Positions 17,448 through 26,364 of a DNA stretch of 64,000 nucleotides are shown in pieces. The stretch's first letter is position 1; every line of letters starts with the position of its first letter. The stretch comes from Flavobacterium stagni (GTDB lineage Bacteria; Bacteroidota; Bacteroidia; Flavobacteriales; Flavobacteriaceae): the NCBI RefSeq assembly GCF_004122105.1, contig NZ_SBKN01000005.1, positions 186,001 to 250,000 on the forward strand. Direction: 5' to 3'. A program made the position numbers and the translations under genes. Below the pieces are notes generated by a model, which was given only the letters and a program-made list of their open reading frames with translations, ran no database searches and had not been told where the DNA came from.

Positions 17448-19934
17448 TTAAAAATAGAACCCAAATTCCCCTTTAATGGTGAAGTTGTTGGTTCCGGGTA
17501 AATCGCGGTAGTTTCCTCTCCAACTGGCATCAATGCGGAAAACTTTAAAGATATTCCCGATACCAACGCTGTATTCCCAGTAGGGTGTTTTTGGAGCTTT
17601 ATACACTAAATCCGAAGCATTTAACAAGCGGTTTTCTTCTGAAAAATCGCCGTATACTCCACGAATTCCGATAATCTCCCGCCAATTCAATTTTCGGATA
17701 CCAGGGATTCTAGAAAACAAACGCCCTTGGAAATTGTGTTCCCATTGAAGGGTTACGTATTCATCGGTAACAAATTCGTAGAAATTCAAATTACTAAAAG
17801 TGTTGCCAATGATAAAATAGGTTTGATTTCCGGGTACTACACTCATCAATCCTAGCGGAACAGCACCAAAGGTTTTCCCCATTTCCATGGTCAAATTGGT
17901 TCGCCCTAATGGACCGATAACGATAGGCTGTTTGTAATACAATTGCAACTTGGTATAATCAAAATCACTATTCAAAACTCCTTTGAAACCCTGACTCATT
18001 TTTAAAAACAAACGACTATAGGGATTATCTACAGATAAGCGTTCCACTCCATATCCTACCGATTTTTTCTTGGGTGTAAATTCGACCTGAAAATACACTT
18101 CAGATTGGCGCAAATCGCCACGCGTTTGTGTGCGTGCTTTATCAGTAAAATAATCCATAGTGAATAAATCGCGGGATGCCGATTCGAGTGTACGGAAAGA
18201 GAATCCGGTTTCAAAAATTAAATTTTTCACCGGTTCGATTTCTGCAGAAGCAGAAGTCAAGTTGATGTTGGACAATTTCCCGTTGGTTCCTGACATGAAA
18301 ATACCGGAGGAAGCAAAACTTCGACCCAAGACATCATTGGTTGTGGTTAAACTTGCTCCAATTTGTTCGATATCTCTCCGATTCCCCGCAGCGAGAATCA
18401 AACGGTTTTTGGTATTGACCATCCATTTGGCAGAAACCCCGTATTTAAATTTATGATCATCAAACCCGAAAGCGGTATAGCCTTGGATTCGCCATTTATC
18501 GTTCGGACCAAAATACGTTCGCCCACCTGCGCGCAAACGAATACCTTCAACTACATTATATCCAAAAGTGGAAAAAATGGGACCGTAATCAAAATGCCCT
18601 TTTTGAATGTAACCGCTGGCTAAAATAGTCACCAGATTATACATTTGTTTGAACTTCTTGACGGTTTTAAGGGTGTCGAGCATTTTATACACCCCAACTT
18701 CATCTTTGTTCAATTTTTCAAAGCGATTTTTCTCCCAAAATTCTTCATTTCGGGTATACACTGCATTGTCAATGAAGTTGACTTCATCGCGGTAGAATTT
18801 TTCGGGTTTGGGTTCGTTGAATTTATGATTACGGTACAAAGAAGTTCGTTTCCCATATACACCTTTGGCTTCTTCCTTTTTAGACAACGAGAAATCGGAC
18901 ATCATATAATCTCTGGTGAGTAAAAACACCGAGTCGTTCACTACATCAAATTCTTGTTCGATATAAATATCTTTTACCCAGTTAATGTTGGCGCTTTTCG
19001 AAACGGCCATATTAATCGTCTTAATAGCAAATGTGGAATCATTCACCCAAAAATCCCCTTTGAAGGTCAATTCATTTTTACGTCGGGGATAAAAAACGAT
19101 GTTGTAGCACCATTTGTCATCAATGTAAGCACTATCCCGCAATACGTAATTATAGACGTCAATTCCTGTTGTGGAAATAGGACTTGTAAAACTCTTATCA
19201 AAAAAGGTCAAGTGGTTGTTGTAAATATTGTAATCGTTATACAAGTCTTTGATAAACGTGTTGACGCCATCGCCGTTACTTAAACCTGAATTTTTATTTC
19301 CTTCTAAAATTTCTTTTTGCTTCCCTAATTTATTGTCGCCGTAGACTTTATATACCGACTCGTTGATAAAAATGGGTAAATACGTTTTACCCGTAATTTT
19401 GGAAGTATCAATTTTATTGAATACAAATTCCATCCCTTTAAACACTTTGCTTTTGGTGAAATTGCTGTCAATACTATTGAGATCAAATTCGACTTTTTCG
19501 TACTTATCGTAAGCGTATTGATCGAAGAGGCGCAATCCATTTTTGCGTTTGCGCTCCCAGATTTTCCGTAAGATTCGTAACGCTGGATTATTTTTCTTGG
19601 ACGTTTTCCCGGTATACACCACGACTTCTTGAAGCACTTCTTCTTCATTAAGTACAATTTTTAAATTGTAGGTAACGGGTTTTTCCAAATCAACATCTTT
19701 TGTTGTATAACCCATAAAAGCCACCACTAAGGTGGTGTAACTTTTTGCTGATTCGATATAAAACTTCCCGTTTTCATCGCAAACCACACCCTCATTCGAC
19801 CCCTTAAACACGAGGTTTGCAAAAGGAATCGGTTGATTTTTCTTGTCAATAACCACTCCACTCACTTTGGTTTGAGCGGCGACAAGAACGGTAAAAAAGA
19901 ACAAAATAATACTTGCGCGTAGGTTTTTCTTCAT
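17448..19934 (-). CDS. DUF5686 and carboxypeptidase-regulatory domain outer-membrane protein
   Basis: An 828-residue predicted outer-membrane protein of the Bacteroidota DUF5686 family. A signal peptide covers residues 1-20 (ending AAQ). Residues 22-110 form a carboxypeptidase-regulatory-like domain (VSGVVIDKKNQPIPFANLVF). The following NPALRILRKIWERKRKNG segment is characteristic of DUF5686, and the remainder is beta-barrel-like, ending in an aromatic-terminated strand (EFGFYF). The molecular role is not established. It is separated from the upstream pdhB by that gene's terminator, so it probably has its own promoter within the short 68-base gap, although I saw no clear element there. Confidence 0.88.
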   Translation of the reverse strand: MKKNLRASIILFFFTVLVAAQTKVSGVVIDKKNQPIPFANLVFKGSNEGVVCDENGKFYIESAKSYTTLVVAFMGYTTKDVDLEKPVTYNLKIVLNEEEVLQEVVVYTGKTSKKNNPALRILRKIWERKRKNGLRLFDQYAYDKYEKVEFDLNSIDSNFTKSKVFKGMEFVFNKIDTSKITGKTYLPIFINESVYKVYGDNKLGKQKEILEGNKNSGLSNGDGVNTFIKDLYNDYNIYNNHLTFFDKSFTSPISTTGIDVYNYVLRDSAYIDDKWCYNIVFYPRRKNELTFKGDFWVNDSTFAIKTINMAVSKSANINWVKDIYIEQEFDVVNDSVFLLTRDYMMSDFSLSKKEEAKGVYGKRTSLYRNHKFNEPKPEKFYRDEVNFIDNAVYTRNEEFWEKNRFEKLNKDEVGVYKMLDTLKTVKKFKQMYNLVTILASGYIQKGHFDYGPIFSTFGYNVVEGIRLRAGGRTYFGPNDKWRIQGYTAFGFDDHKFKYGVSAKWMVNTKNRLILAAGNRRDIEQIGASLTTTNDVLGRSFASSGIFMSGTNGKLSNINLTSASAEIEPVKNLIFETGFSFRTLESASRDLFTMDYFTDKARTQTRGDLRQSEVYFQVEFTPKKKSVGYGVERLSVDNPYSRLFLKMSQGFKGVLNSDFDYTKLQLYYKQPIVIGPLGRTNLTMEMGKTFGAVPLGLMSVVPGNQTYFIIGNTFSNLNFYEFVTDEYVTLQWEHNFQGRLFSRIPGIRKLNWREIIGIRGVYGDFSEENRLLNASDLVYKAPKTPYWEYSVGIGNIFKVFRIDASWRGNYRDLPGTNNFTIKGEFGFYF

Positions 19935-19948
19935 CCTGTTTTGTTAAA

Positions 19949-19985
19949 ATAAAAAAGCCATTCCAAGTGCTCTCGGAATGGCTTC
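19949..19985 (-). terminator. Intrinsic terminator after pdhB
   Basis: A 10-bp stem AAGCCATTCC / GGAATGGCTT with a 10-base loop is followed on the minus strand by a T-run. Confidence 0.9.
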
Positions 19986-20002
19986 AAATATAAAGGAAAT
20001 CC

Positions 20003-20980
20003 TTATTTATACATTACTTTTTTGACGGCTTTAACAACATCACTTGCATTCGGCAACCATTCTTTCAAAAGGGTTGGCGAATACGGAGCAGGTGTATCTG
20101 CAGTTGTGATACGTTGTACGGGCGCATCCAAATAATCAAAAGCACGCTCTTGAACCATATAAGTGATTTCAGAAGCCACACTCGCAAAAGGCCAAGCTTC
20201 TTCTAATACCACTAAACGGTTGGTTTTTTTCACCGAATTGATGATTGCGTCATAATCCATTGGGCGAACGGTACGTAAGTCGATGACTTCACAAGAAATG
20301 CCTTCTTTAGCCAATTCATCGGCAGCGATTAACGCTTCTTTGATAATTTTACCAAAAGAAACAATCGTTACATCAGCACCTTCGCGTTTGATATCGGCTA
20401 CACCAATTGGAATGATATATTCGCCTTCAGGCACTTCCCCTTTATCACCATACATTTGCTCTGATTCCATGAAAATAACAGGATCGTTATCACGAATCGC
20501 TGCTTTCAACAAACCTTTTGCATCATAGGGCGTTGAGGGCACAATCACTTTCAAACCGGGACAGTTGGCGTACCAGTTTTCAAAAGCTTGTGAGTGGGTT
20601 GCTGCCAACTGACCTGCAGATGCTGTAGGACCACGGAACACCATAGGCATAGGAAATTGACCGGCTGACATCTGACGCATTTTGGCTGCGTTGTTGATGA
20701 TTTGGTCAATACCTACTAATGAAAAGTTGAAGGTCATGAATTCTACAATTGGACGACAACCGTTCATGGCTGACCCTACTGCGATTCCTGCGAAACCAAG
20801 TTCTGCAATAGGCGTATCAATGACACGTTTTGCGCCAAACTCATCCAACATTCCTTTGGAGGCTTTGTAGGCACCGTTGTATTCGGCCACCTCTTCACCC
20901 ATTAAATATACTGATTCGTCGCGACGCATTTCCTCGCTCATCGCTTCGGCAATCGCTTCTCTAAATTGGATCGTTCTCAT
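20003..20980 (-). CDS. pdhB: Pyruvate dehydrogenase E1 component, beta subunit
   Basis: A 325-residue cytoplasmic protein that, with the alpha subunit, decarboxylates pyruvate for acetyl-CoA formation. I start it at the ATG at 20980 (MRTIQFREAIAEAMSEEM); a 12-residue in-frame extension further upstream lacks family similarity. The thiamine-diphosphate region MGEEVAEYNGAYKASKGM, the GRPIVEFMTF strand and the transketolase C-terminal domain (VIDLRTVRPMD) are all present. Length matches the family exactly. The alpha subunit is not adjacent in this window. It could alternatively be the E1-beta of a related 2-oxoacid dehydrogenase, but the pyruvate type fits best. Confidence 0.93.
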   Translation of the reverse strand: MRTIQFREAIAEAMSEEMRRDESVYLMGEEVAEYNGAYKASKGMLDEFGAKRVIDTPIAELGFAGIAVGSAMNGCRPIVEFMTFNFSLVGIDQIINNAAKMRQMSAGQFPMPMVFRGPTASAGQLAATHSQAFENWYANCPGLKVIVPSTPYDAKGLLKAAIRDNDPVIFMESEQMYGDKGEVPEGEYIIPIGVADIKREGADVTIVSFGKIIKEALIAADELAKEGISCEVIDLRTVRPMDYDAIINSVKKTNRLVVLEEAWPFASVASEITYMVQERAFDYLDAPVQRITTADTPAPYSPTLLKEWLPNASDVVKAVKKVMYK

Positions 20981-21013
20981 ATCGAATATTTCGTTATTCA
21001 GTTTTAGGATTCG

Positions 21014-21021
21014 CAAAAATA
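21014..21021 (-). promoter_or_regulatory. Putative -7 promoter element of pdhB
   Basis: The minus strand reads TATTTTTG (TAnnTTTG) 33 bases before the chosen pdhB start. No good -33 TTG was seen. Confidence 0.5.
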
Positions 21022-21285
21022 AGAATTCTCGATGATTAAAATATTCCGTCTTTCGATTTTGTGCCTCCTTTTTTTACGAAATCGATATAATTGCGTTAAA
21101 AAACAGCTTTCATCAACCGAAAACCCAACTTTTCCAGCAAAAAATATTTTCACTACACCGAAATTTTGCGTTAAATTTTTAACAATTCAAAATCGAAATC
21201 CTAACTCTCTATTGAATCTTCAGCGAAATCGATTGAAATATGAAAAAATATTATGCATGCATACAAAAGTTAGAAATATATTTTT

Positions 21286-21293
21286 TACTTTTA
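21286..21293 (+). promoter_or_regulatory. Possible -7 promoter element of etfB
   Basis: TACTTTTA matches TAnnTTTG in 7 of 8 positions, 31 bases upstream of the etfB ATG. Confidence 0.35.
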
Positions 21294-21324
21294 CGTCGGA
21301 AAAATTTAAACCCCTCAAAAATAT

Positions 21325-22071
21325 ATGAAAATATTAGTTTGCATCAGCCACGTGCCTGATACTACTTCAAAAATCAACTTCGTTAACGGGGACACGGAGT
21401 TTGATACCAACGGTGTACAATATGTGATTAACCCTAATGACGAATTTGGACTTACCCGTGCCATTTGGTTTCAGGAGCAACAAGGTGCGAAAGTAACGGT
21501 TGTGAATGTGGGCGGACCCGATACGGAAGCGACTTTACGCAAAGCCTTAGCCATTGGTGCTGATGACGCTATCCGTGTCAATGCTACACCAACTGATGGT
21601 TTTTTCGTAGCGAAACAATTGGCCGAAGTGGCTAAAAATGGAGGATATGATTTGATCATTTGCGGAAAAGAATCGTTAGACTACAACGGCGGAATGGTTC
21701 CAGGAATGTTAGCCGGATTATTGAACTACAACTTCGTGAATTCTTGTACCGAATTAACGGTTGACGGATCTGCGGCAAAAGCCTCTCGCGAAATTGATGG
21801 TGGAAAAGAGGTAATTGCTACAGCATTACCTTTGGTAGTAGGTGGACAGAAAGGAATTGTAGAAGAAAAAGACCTTCGTATCCCCAACATGCGTGGTATC
21901 ATGACTGCTCGTACAAAACCACTTGCTGTGGTAGAAGCAACAGGAGCTGACAACAAAACCAAAGCGGTGAAATTTGAAAAGCCAGCACCAAAATCAGCGG
22001 TGAAAATGGTTTCTCCTGATAATCTTGACGAATTAATCAACTTGTTACACAACGAAGCGAAAGTAATCTAA
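21325..22071 (+). CDS. etfB: Electron transfer flavoprotein, beta subunit
   Basis: A 248-residue cytoplasmic subunit of the heterodimeric ETF that carries electrons from acyl-CoA dehydrogenases to the quinone pool. The N-terminal strand MKILVCISHVPDTTSKINFV, the LRKALAIGADDAIRV helix and the AMP-binding DLIICGKESLDYNGGMVPG segment are typical. The gene is followed 22 bases later by etfA, so the pair forms an operon that ends at the terminator near 23094. Length is standard (about 250). Confidence 0.95.
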   Translation: MKILVCISHVPDTTSKINFVNGDTEFDTNGVQYVINPNDEFGLTRAIWFQEQQGAKVTVVNVGGPDTEATLRKALAIGADDAIRVNATPTDGFFVAKQLAEVAKNGGYDLIICGKESLDYNGGMVPGMLAGLLNYNFVNSCTELTVDGSAAKASREIDGGKEVIATALPLVVGGQKGIVEEKDLRIPNMRGIMTARTKPLAVVEATGADNKTKAVKFEKPAPKSAVKMVSPDNLDELINLLHNEAKVI

Positions 22072-22093
22072 GCTTCCAAAAAAGATAAAGACT

Positions 22094-23062
22094 ATGTCAG
22101 TACTTATATATGCCGAATATGCAGACGGCAAATTCAAAAAAGTAGCGTTGGAATTGGCTTCCTACGCCAAAGCTGTAGCCGACACCATGGGCACTAGCGT
22201 AACAGCAGTAACTGTTAACGCGGGTGATACTTCAGAATTGGGCAAATACGGTGTTTCCAAAGTTTTAAATGTAAACAATGGCCAGTTAACCAACTTTAAT
22301 GCAAAAGCTTATGCTGATGTGGTAAAACAGGCTGCACAAAAAGAAGGCGCTAAAGTAGTAGTTCTTTCTTCAACAACAGACAGTTTGTATTTAGCACCGT
22401 TAGTGGCTGTTGGCTTGGGAGCTGGTATGGCTTCCAACGTAGTTGGCTTACCTGTAAGCACGTCACCTTTCCAAGTAAAACGCAGTGCATTTTCACAAAA
22501 AGCATTCAATTATACGGAAGTTACCACAGATGTAAAAGTGTTGTGTATTTCTAAAAACTCATTTGGTTTGGTTGAAAACAATACCGCTGCAAGTGCAGAA
22601 GATTTTTCACCTGCTTTAAGTGATGCCGATTTCAATACTAAAGTGGAATCAGTTGAAAAAGCGAGTGGTAAAGTATCTATCGCTGATGCAGATATCGTGG
22701 TTTCTGGTGGACGCGGATTGAAAGGTCCGGAAAACTGGCACATTTTGGAAGATTTAGCTACAACACTTGGAGCAGCAACCGCTTGTTCTAAACCAGTTTC
22801 AGATATCGGTTGGAGACCCCATAGCGAACACGTGGGACAAACAGGTAAACCTGTGGCTTCTAACCTTTATGTGGCTATCGGAATTTCAGGTGCGATTCAG
22901 CATATTGCCGGAATCAATGCTTCTAAAGTAAAAGTGGTCATCAATACCGACCCTGAAGCACCGTTCTTTAAAGTAGCCGACTACGGAATCGTAGGTGATG
23001 CTTTGGATGTAGTGCCCCGTTTAACACAAAAATTAAAAGAGTTCAAAGCACAAAACAGCTAA
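22094..23062 (+). CDS. etfA: Electron transfer flavoprotein, alpha subunit
   Basis: A 322-residue FAD-binding partner of EtfB. The N-terminal ETF domain (residues 1-190) is followed by the FAD-binding C-terminal domain with the diagnostic VVSGGRGLKGPENW near residue 205, and SKPVSDIGWRPHSEHVGQTG and YVAIGISGAIQH further on, the classical ETF-alpha signature. Expected length is 310-325. It is the second gene of the etfBA operon and a hairpin plus T-run follows 32 bases after the stop. Confidence 0.96.
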   Translation: MSVLIYAEYADGKFKKVALELASYAKAVADTMGTSVTAVTVNAGDTSELGKYGVSKVLNVNNGQLTNFNAKAYADVVKQAAQKEGAKVVVLSSTTDSLYLAPLVAVGLGAGMASNVVGLPVSTSPFQVKRSAFSQKAFNYTEVTTDVKVLCISKNSFGLVENNTAASAEDFSPALSDADFNTKVESVEKASGKVSIADADIVVSGGRGLKGPENWHILEDLATTLGAATACSKPVSDIGWRPHSEHVGQTGKPVASNLYVAIGISGAIQHIAGINASKVKVVINTDPEAPFFKVADYGIVGDALDVVPRLTQKLKEFKAQNS

Positions 23063-23093
23063 GATTCTTTGAAAATATAACCTAAACTTGATA

Positions 23094-23131
23094 GGCCGTT
23101 TGTTTTTTTACAAGCGGCTTATTTTTTTTAG
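23094..23131 (+). terminator. Intrinsic terminator after etfA
   Basis: A 9-bp stem GCCGTTTGT / ACAAGCGGC (one G-U pair) with a 6-T loop is followed by TTATTTTTTT. Confidence 0.85.
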
Positions 23132-23175
23132 AAATCCCCAAATCTTTTTGTTATTTTGCAGTCCGTATTCGACTA

Positions 23176-23198
23176 GAAAATTAGACCCCCTAATTTTC
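23176..23198 (+). promoter_or_regulatory. Leader hairpin upstream of DUF151 gene
   Basis: A perfect 9-bp inverted repeat GAAAATTAG / CTAATTTTC with a 5-base loop (ACCCC) lies 82 bases before the ATG. No T-run follows, so it is not a terminator. It may be a 5'-UTR structure or a protein-binding site. Confidence 0.4.
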
Positions 23199-23280
23199 AA
23201 AAATCAAAAGGTTTAGATAGAAGTTTACGACCGACAATAAAGGTGTTTTCATTTTATTGCCGCAATAATATTAAGATAGT

Positions 23281-23901
23281 ATGAGTTTAGTCAAACTTAC
23301 CATAAAAGGAATTTCGTACAGTCAGACCCAAAACGGTGCCTACGCATTGATTTTAAATGAAGTGGATGGCGAGCGCAAACTTCCGATTGTTATTGGCGCC
23401 TTTGAAGCCCAATCGATTGCGATTGCTTTAGAAAAAGAAATCAAGCCGCCGCGTCCGTTAACTCACGATTTGTTTAAAAGCTTTGCCGATCGATTTGATA
23501 TTGTGGTCAAACAAGTGATCATTCACAAATTGGTGGATGGTGTATTTTACTCAAGTATCATTTGCGAACGCGACAAAATTGAAGAAATCATCGATGCGCG
23601 TACTTCGGATGCGATTGCCTTAGCATTGCGCTTTCAAGCCCCCATTTTTACGTATAAAAACATTTTGGACAAAGCGGGTATCTATTTAAATCCTTCCGGA
23701 AATGAAGGAGAAATGGGCGACGGCGTACTGTCAGAACCGGAAACTTTTGGACAATCCAACGAACCTACACCTACAGCAGGTAGCGGACTAAACACTTACA
23801 GTTTGGCGGAACTCAATGACATGTTGGAAGCCGCTGTACAAGATGAAGACTATGAAAAAGCGGCCCGTATCCGCGACGAAATATCCAAACGCGAATCTTA
23901 A
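23281..23901 (+). CDS. Bifunctional nuclease (DUF151) family protein with UVR motif
   Basis: A 206-residue cytoplasmic protein. Residues 1-130 form the DUF151/BFN domain ([37 protein letters not shown]), a family reported to have nuclease activity in plants and present across bacteria. After a linker (135-170), residues about 172-204 form a UvrB/UvrC (UVR) interaction motif with the typical [19 protein letters not shown] helix pair. The combination is common in Bacteroidota; its function is not established. A near-match -7 element (TTATTTTG at 23151-23158) and a leader hairpin lie upstream. thyA follows after 11 bases, so co-transcription is likely. Confidence 0.88.
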   Translation: MSLVKLTIKGISYSQTQNGAYALILNEVDGERKLPIVIGAFEAQSIAIALEKEIKPPRPLTHDLFKSFADRFDIVVKQVIIHKLVDGVFYSSIICERDKIEEIIDARTSDAIALALRFQAPIFTYKNILDKAGIYLNPSGNEGEMGDGVLSEPETFGQSNEPTPTAGSGLNTYSLAELNDMLEAAVQDEDYEKAARIRDEISKRES

Positions 23902-23912
23902 AATTAATCCCT

Positions 23913-24737
23913 GTGAAACAATACCACGACCTCGTTAAGCATGTTTTAGAACACGGTGTTCAAAAAGGTGATCGCACTGGAACCGGAACCAAAAGTATTT
24001 TCGGCTACCAAATGCGTTTTGACCTCAGCGAGGGTTTCCCGATGGTAACCACCAAAAAGCTCCATTTAAAATCCATTATCTATGAATTGTTGTGGTTTTT
24101 AAAAGGAGAAACCAATATTGGTTATTTGAAAGAAAATGGGGTTAAAATTTGGGACGAATGGGCAGATGAAAACGGCGATTTGGGTCCGGTTTACGGCCAT
24201 CAATGGCGCAACTGGGACAGTAAAAATATTGATCAAATTGCGGAGTTAATTGAGACTTTAAAACAAAACCCGAACAGCCGTCGCATGTTGATTTCGGCTT
24301 GGAATCCTTCGGTATTGCCCGACACTTCGGTATCCTTCGCAGAAAATGTAGCCAATGGTAAAGCGGCACTTCCTCCCTGTCATGCGTTTTTCCAATTTTA
24401 TGTTGCAGAAGGAAAATTATCCTGTCAGTTGTACCAACGCAGTGCCGATATTTTCTTAGGCGTTCCGTTCAATATTGCTTCTTATGCGTTGTTAACGATG
24501 ATGATTGCGCAGGTGTGCGACTTACAACCCGGCGATTTCATACATACCTTTGGCGATGCCCATATTTACAACAACCACTTCGAACAATTGGAATTGCAAT
24601 TGAGTCGGGAGCCTCGCCCCTTACCCACCATGAAAATCAATCCAAACGTGAAAGATATTTTCGCTTTTGAATTTGACGATTTTACGTTAGAGGGATACGA
24701 CCCGCATCCGCATATTAAAGGTGCTGTGGCGGTTTAA
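23913..24737 (+). CDS. thyA: Thymidylate synthase
   Basis: A 274-residue cytoplasmic enzyme making dTMP from dUMP and methylene-tetrahydrofolate. It starts with GTG at 23913, which gives the canonical N-terminus [15 protein letters not shown]; no ATG is better placed. The folate/dUMP loop [11 protein letters not shown], the catalytic cysteine in [11 protein letters not shown] and the dUMP-binding [12 protein letters not shown] with DAHIYNNH are intact. It lies 11 bases after the DUF151 gene and shortly before a TonB-C protein gene. folA, which recycles the dihydrofolate product, is about 1.6 kb downstream. Confidence 0.97.
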   Translation: MKQYHDLVKHVLEHGVQKGDRTGTGTKSIFGYQMRFDLSEGFPMVTTKKLHLKSIIYELLWFLKGETNIGYLKENGVKIWDEWADENGDLGPVYGHQWRNWDSKNIDQIAELIETLKQNPNSRRMLISAWNPSVLPDTSVSFAENVANGKAALPPCHAFFQFYVAEGKLSCQLYQRSADIFLGVPFNIASYALLTMMIAQVCDLQPGDFIHTFGDAHIYNNHFEQLELQLSREPRPLPTMKINPNVKDIFAFEFDDFTLEGYDPHPHIKGAVAV

Positions 24738-24749
24738 AACTATAATTTA

Positions 24750-25697
24750 ATGAAAAAAAACATCTATATACTGGTAGTTTTACTTAGTAGTGCATTTGTA
24801 TTTGCACAAAATGAAGTCATAAAATACACCGACTCTCTGGGTAAAGAAGCAACAGAAAAAAACTTTTATAACAAAAGTGTATTCAGTTTTCAAGATTCCT
24901 GCAAATGTTATGTCATTACAACTTTTAATGCTAAAAATATTCCAACTAAATCCGTTTGCTACGAAGATGCTGACACCCGAATAGTACATGGACAATATGT
25001 GGTATATGATTCCAAAGGGAGATTAGATTATGCCAACACCTACAATAAAAATTCGCTTGAAGGACCTTATCGACGTTGGTATGAGAATGGCAAATTATGT
25101 GAAAAGGGATATTATACTAAAGCAGATGAAACCATCGGCAGCAATTACAAAATTCAGAGTTTTTGGAATCGTGATGGCATTCAAACTGTGAAAGAAGGTA
25201 ATGGAACCTATTTTTATGAAAATGAATTTTTTTCCGATAAAGGAACCTATAAAGAGGGTGTTAAAACAGGAAAATGGACGGGTTTATTTGGAAAAAAAAT
25301 GAACACCTATGAAGAACTATACGAAAACGGCAGCCTCATTGAGGGAACGAGTACCACACCTGAGGGTGAAAAAGTAAACTACACAAAGGCTGAAATTCGT
25401 CCCGAACCCATTAAAGGCATTAATCATTTTTATAAATACATTTCAACAAATTTTGAACCAACCAATGAAGCGTTAAAAAAGAAAGTCAAGGGCACAATTA
25501 TTTTATATTTTATTGTTGAAAAAACAGGGCAAATCAATGGGATACGCGTGAGTAAAAGCCTCGGGTATGGTTTAGATGAAGAAGCCGTTCGATTACTGTA
25601 CTCATATCCCAAGTGGACCCCAGGATTACAAAAGGGATTGCCTGTTCGAACTTCCTATCAAATTCCTATTCGACTTGATTTTTCATCAAGCTATTAA
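24750..25697 (+). CDS. Exported protein with MORN-like repeats and TonB C-terminal domain
   Basis: A 315-residue protein with a signal peptide at 1-19 (ending FAQ). The middle part (about 80-200) has YwqK/MORN-like repeats of the form G-x-Y-x-x-Y-x-x-x-G (GQYVVYDSKG, EGPYRRWYENGK, KGTYKEGVKTGKW). Residues about 225-313 form a TonB C-terminal domain (KGTIILYFIVEKTGQINGIR, YPKWTPGLQKG). No N-terminal anchoring helix remains after signal cleavage, so it is probably not a classical energy transducer; such orphan TonB-C proteins are frequent in Bacteroidota. It follows thyA by 12 bases and may be read through from it. A bidirectional terminator follows. Confidence 0.85.
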   Translation: MKKNIYILVVLLSSAFVFAQNEVIKYTDSLGKEATEKNFYNKSVFSFQDSCKCYVITTFNAKNIPTKSVCYEDADTRIVHGQYVVYDSKGRLDYANTYNKNSLEGPYRRWYENGKLCEKGYYTKADETIGSNYKIQSFWNRDGIQTVKEGNGTYFYENEFFSDKGTYKEGVKTGKWTGLFGKKMNTYEELYENGSLIEGTSTTPEGEKVNYTKAEIRPEPIKGINHFYKYISTNFEPTNEALKKKVKGTIILYFIVEKTGQINGIRVSKSLGYGLDEEAVRLLYSYPKWTPGLQKGLPVRTSYQIPIRLDFSSSY

Positions 25698-25704
25698 TAC
25701 AAAT

Positions 25705-25735
25705 AAAAAATCCGCCTTGAAGGGCGGATTTTTAA
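25705..25735. terminator. Bidirectional intrinsic terminator
   Basis: A 9-bp stem AAATCCGCC / GGCGGATTT with a 6-base loop and flanking A and T runs lies between the convergent TonB-C protein and isoamylase-set genes. Confidence 0.9.
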
Positions 25736-25752
25736 AACAAACCAACTAAAAC

Positions 25753-26049
25753 TTACACTTCAAGAACGCTGTTTTCAGCGTTGGCATAAGCATTCCAACG
25801 GTAGCTGTCGGCTTCTGGATCATTAATAAATGCACCATCTACCACATATCTGAATTCAAAGGAGTTGTCTTTTGGCAAATCAAAAGCGCCTTTGAAAGAT
25901 CCGTTCTTTAATTTTGATAGTGAGCCGGCTTCAGAATTCCAATCGTTGAAATCCCCCACTACTGACGCAGTAGCCGCTTCTTTAGCTTCCACAGTAAACG
26001 TCACTTTACAAACCGGTTTCGTTTTAATAAACTGTTTCTTAATCGCCAT
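25753..26049 (-). CDS. Isoamylase early-set (CBM48/AMPK-beta-like) domain protein
   Basis: A 98-residue protein consisting almost entirely of one early-set/glycogen-binding fold: VTFTVEAKEAATASVVGDFN, the W-containing DWNSEAGSL, then FEFRYVVDGAFINDPEAD near the end, the classic pattern of CBM48 and AMPK-beta domains. There is no signal peptide and no catalytic domain, so it is probably a cytoplasmic glucan-binding or regulatory protein. The stand-alone form is recurrent in Flavobacteria. It is divergent from folA; a 16-base palindrome lies midway between the two starts. Confidence 0.88.
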   Translation of the reverse strand: MAIKKQFIKTKPVCKVTFTVEAKEAATASVVGDFNDWNSEAGSLSKLKNGSFKGAFDLPKDNSFEFRYVVDGAFINDPEADSYRWNAYANAENSVLEV

Positions 26050-26364
26050 AACTATTTCATTTATAGATTACTGAAGCAAAGTAACGCAATAAAAACAAAG
26101 GTTGTACCCCCACAAAAACGATTTATTATTTTCACAAAAACAACCATTTTTTAAAATCAAATTCCCATTTTTTTCTTGCTTTTTAAAAATTATAAAATCA
26201 AGAAAACGTTTTCTTATTTTCAGATAATGAATTTGACTTTTCAAAAATTGAATGATTTTCCGTCCAACAAACGCCAAAATTGTATTAAAATCGGCGTGAA
26301 CTCGCAATTCAATAAAAAATAATTGCTGGAAACCCCGTATTTTTACAACGCAAAAAAGCACCTT
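26050..26364. other. Divergent intergenic region between isoamylase-set gene and folA
   Basis: About 315 very AT-rich bases. It contains the perfect palindrome at 26200-26215 and a 7-of-8 match to the -7 element (TATTTTTA, 26338-26345) ahead of folA. No credible gene or RNA gene was seen. Confidence 0.65.
26200..26215. promoter_or_regulatory. 16-bp perfect palindrome, possible LacI-type operator
   Basis: AAGAAAACGTTTTCTT is fully self-complementary with a central CG, like operators of LacI/CcpA-type regulators. It lies about 150 bases from both the isoamylase-set start and the folA start. The assignment is inference from symmetry only. Confidence 0.4.

Larger units (their letters stand above)
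20981..21324. other. Intergenic region between divergent pdhB and etfB
   Basis: About 340 AT-rich bases serving as a divergent promoter region. It contains a -7 match for pdhB (21014-21021) and a near match for etfB (21286-21293). I see no gene, tRNA or strong hairpin. Confidence 0.7.

Noticed and set aside
20981..21324. TGCATGCAT and other short palindromes upstream of etfB
   Set aside because: They are short and expected by chance in AT-rich DNA; nothing links them to a function.
26068..26361. 97-codon minus-strand frame across the folA upstream region
   Set aside because: Very AT-rich with Phe/Lys/Ile-dominated translation, overlaps the folA start and promoter, and shows no family resemblance.
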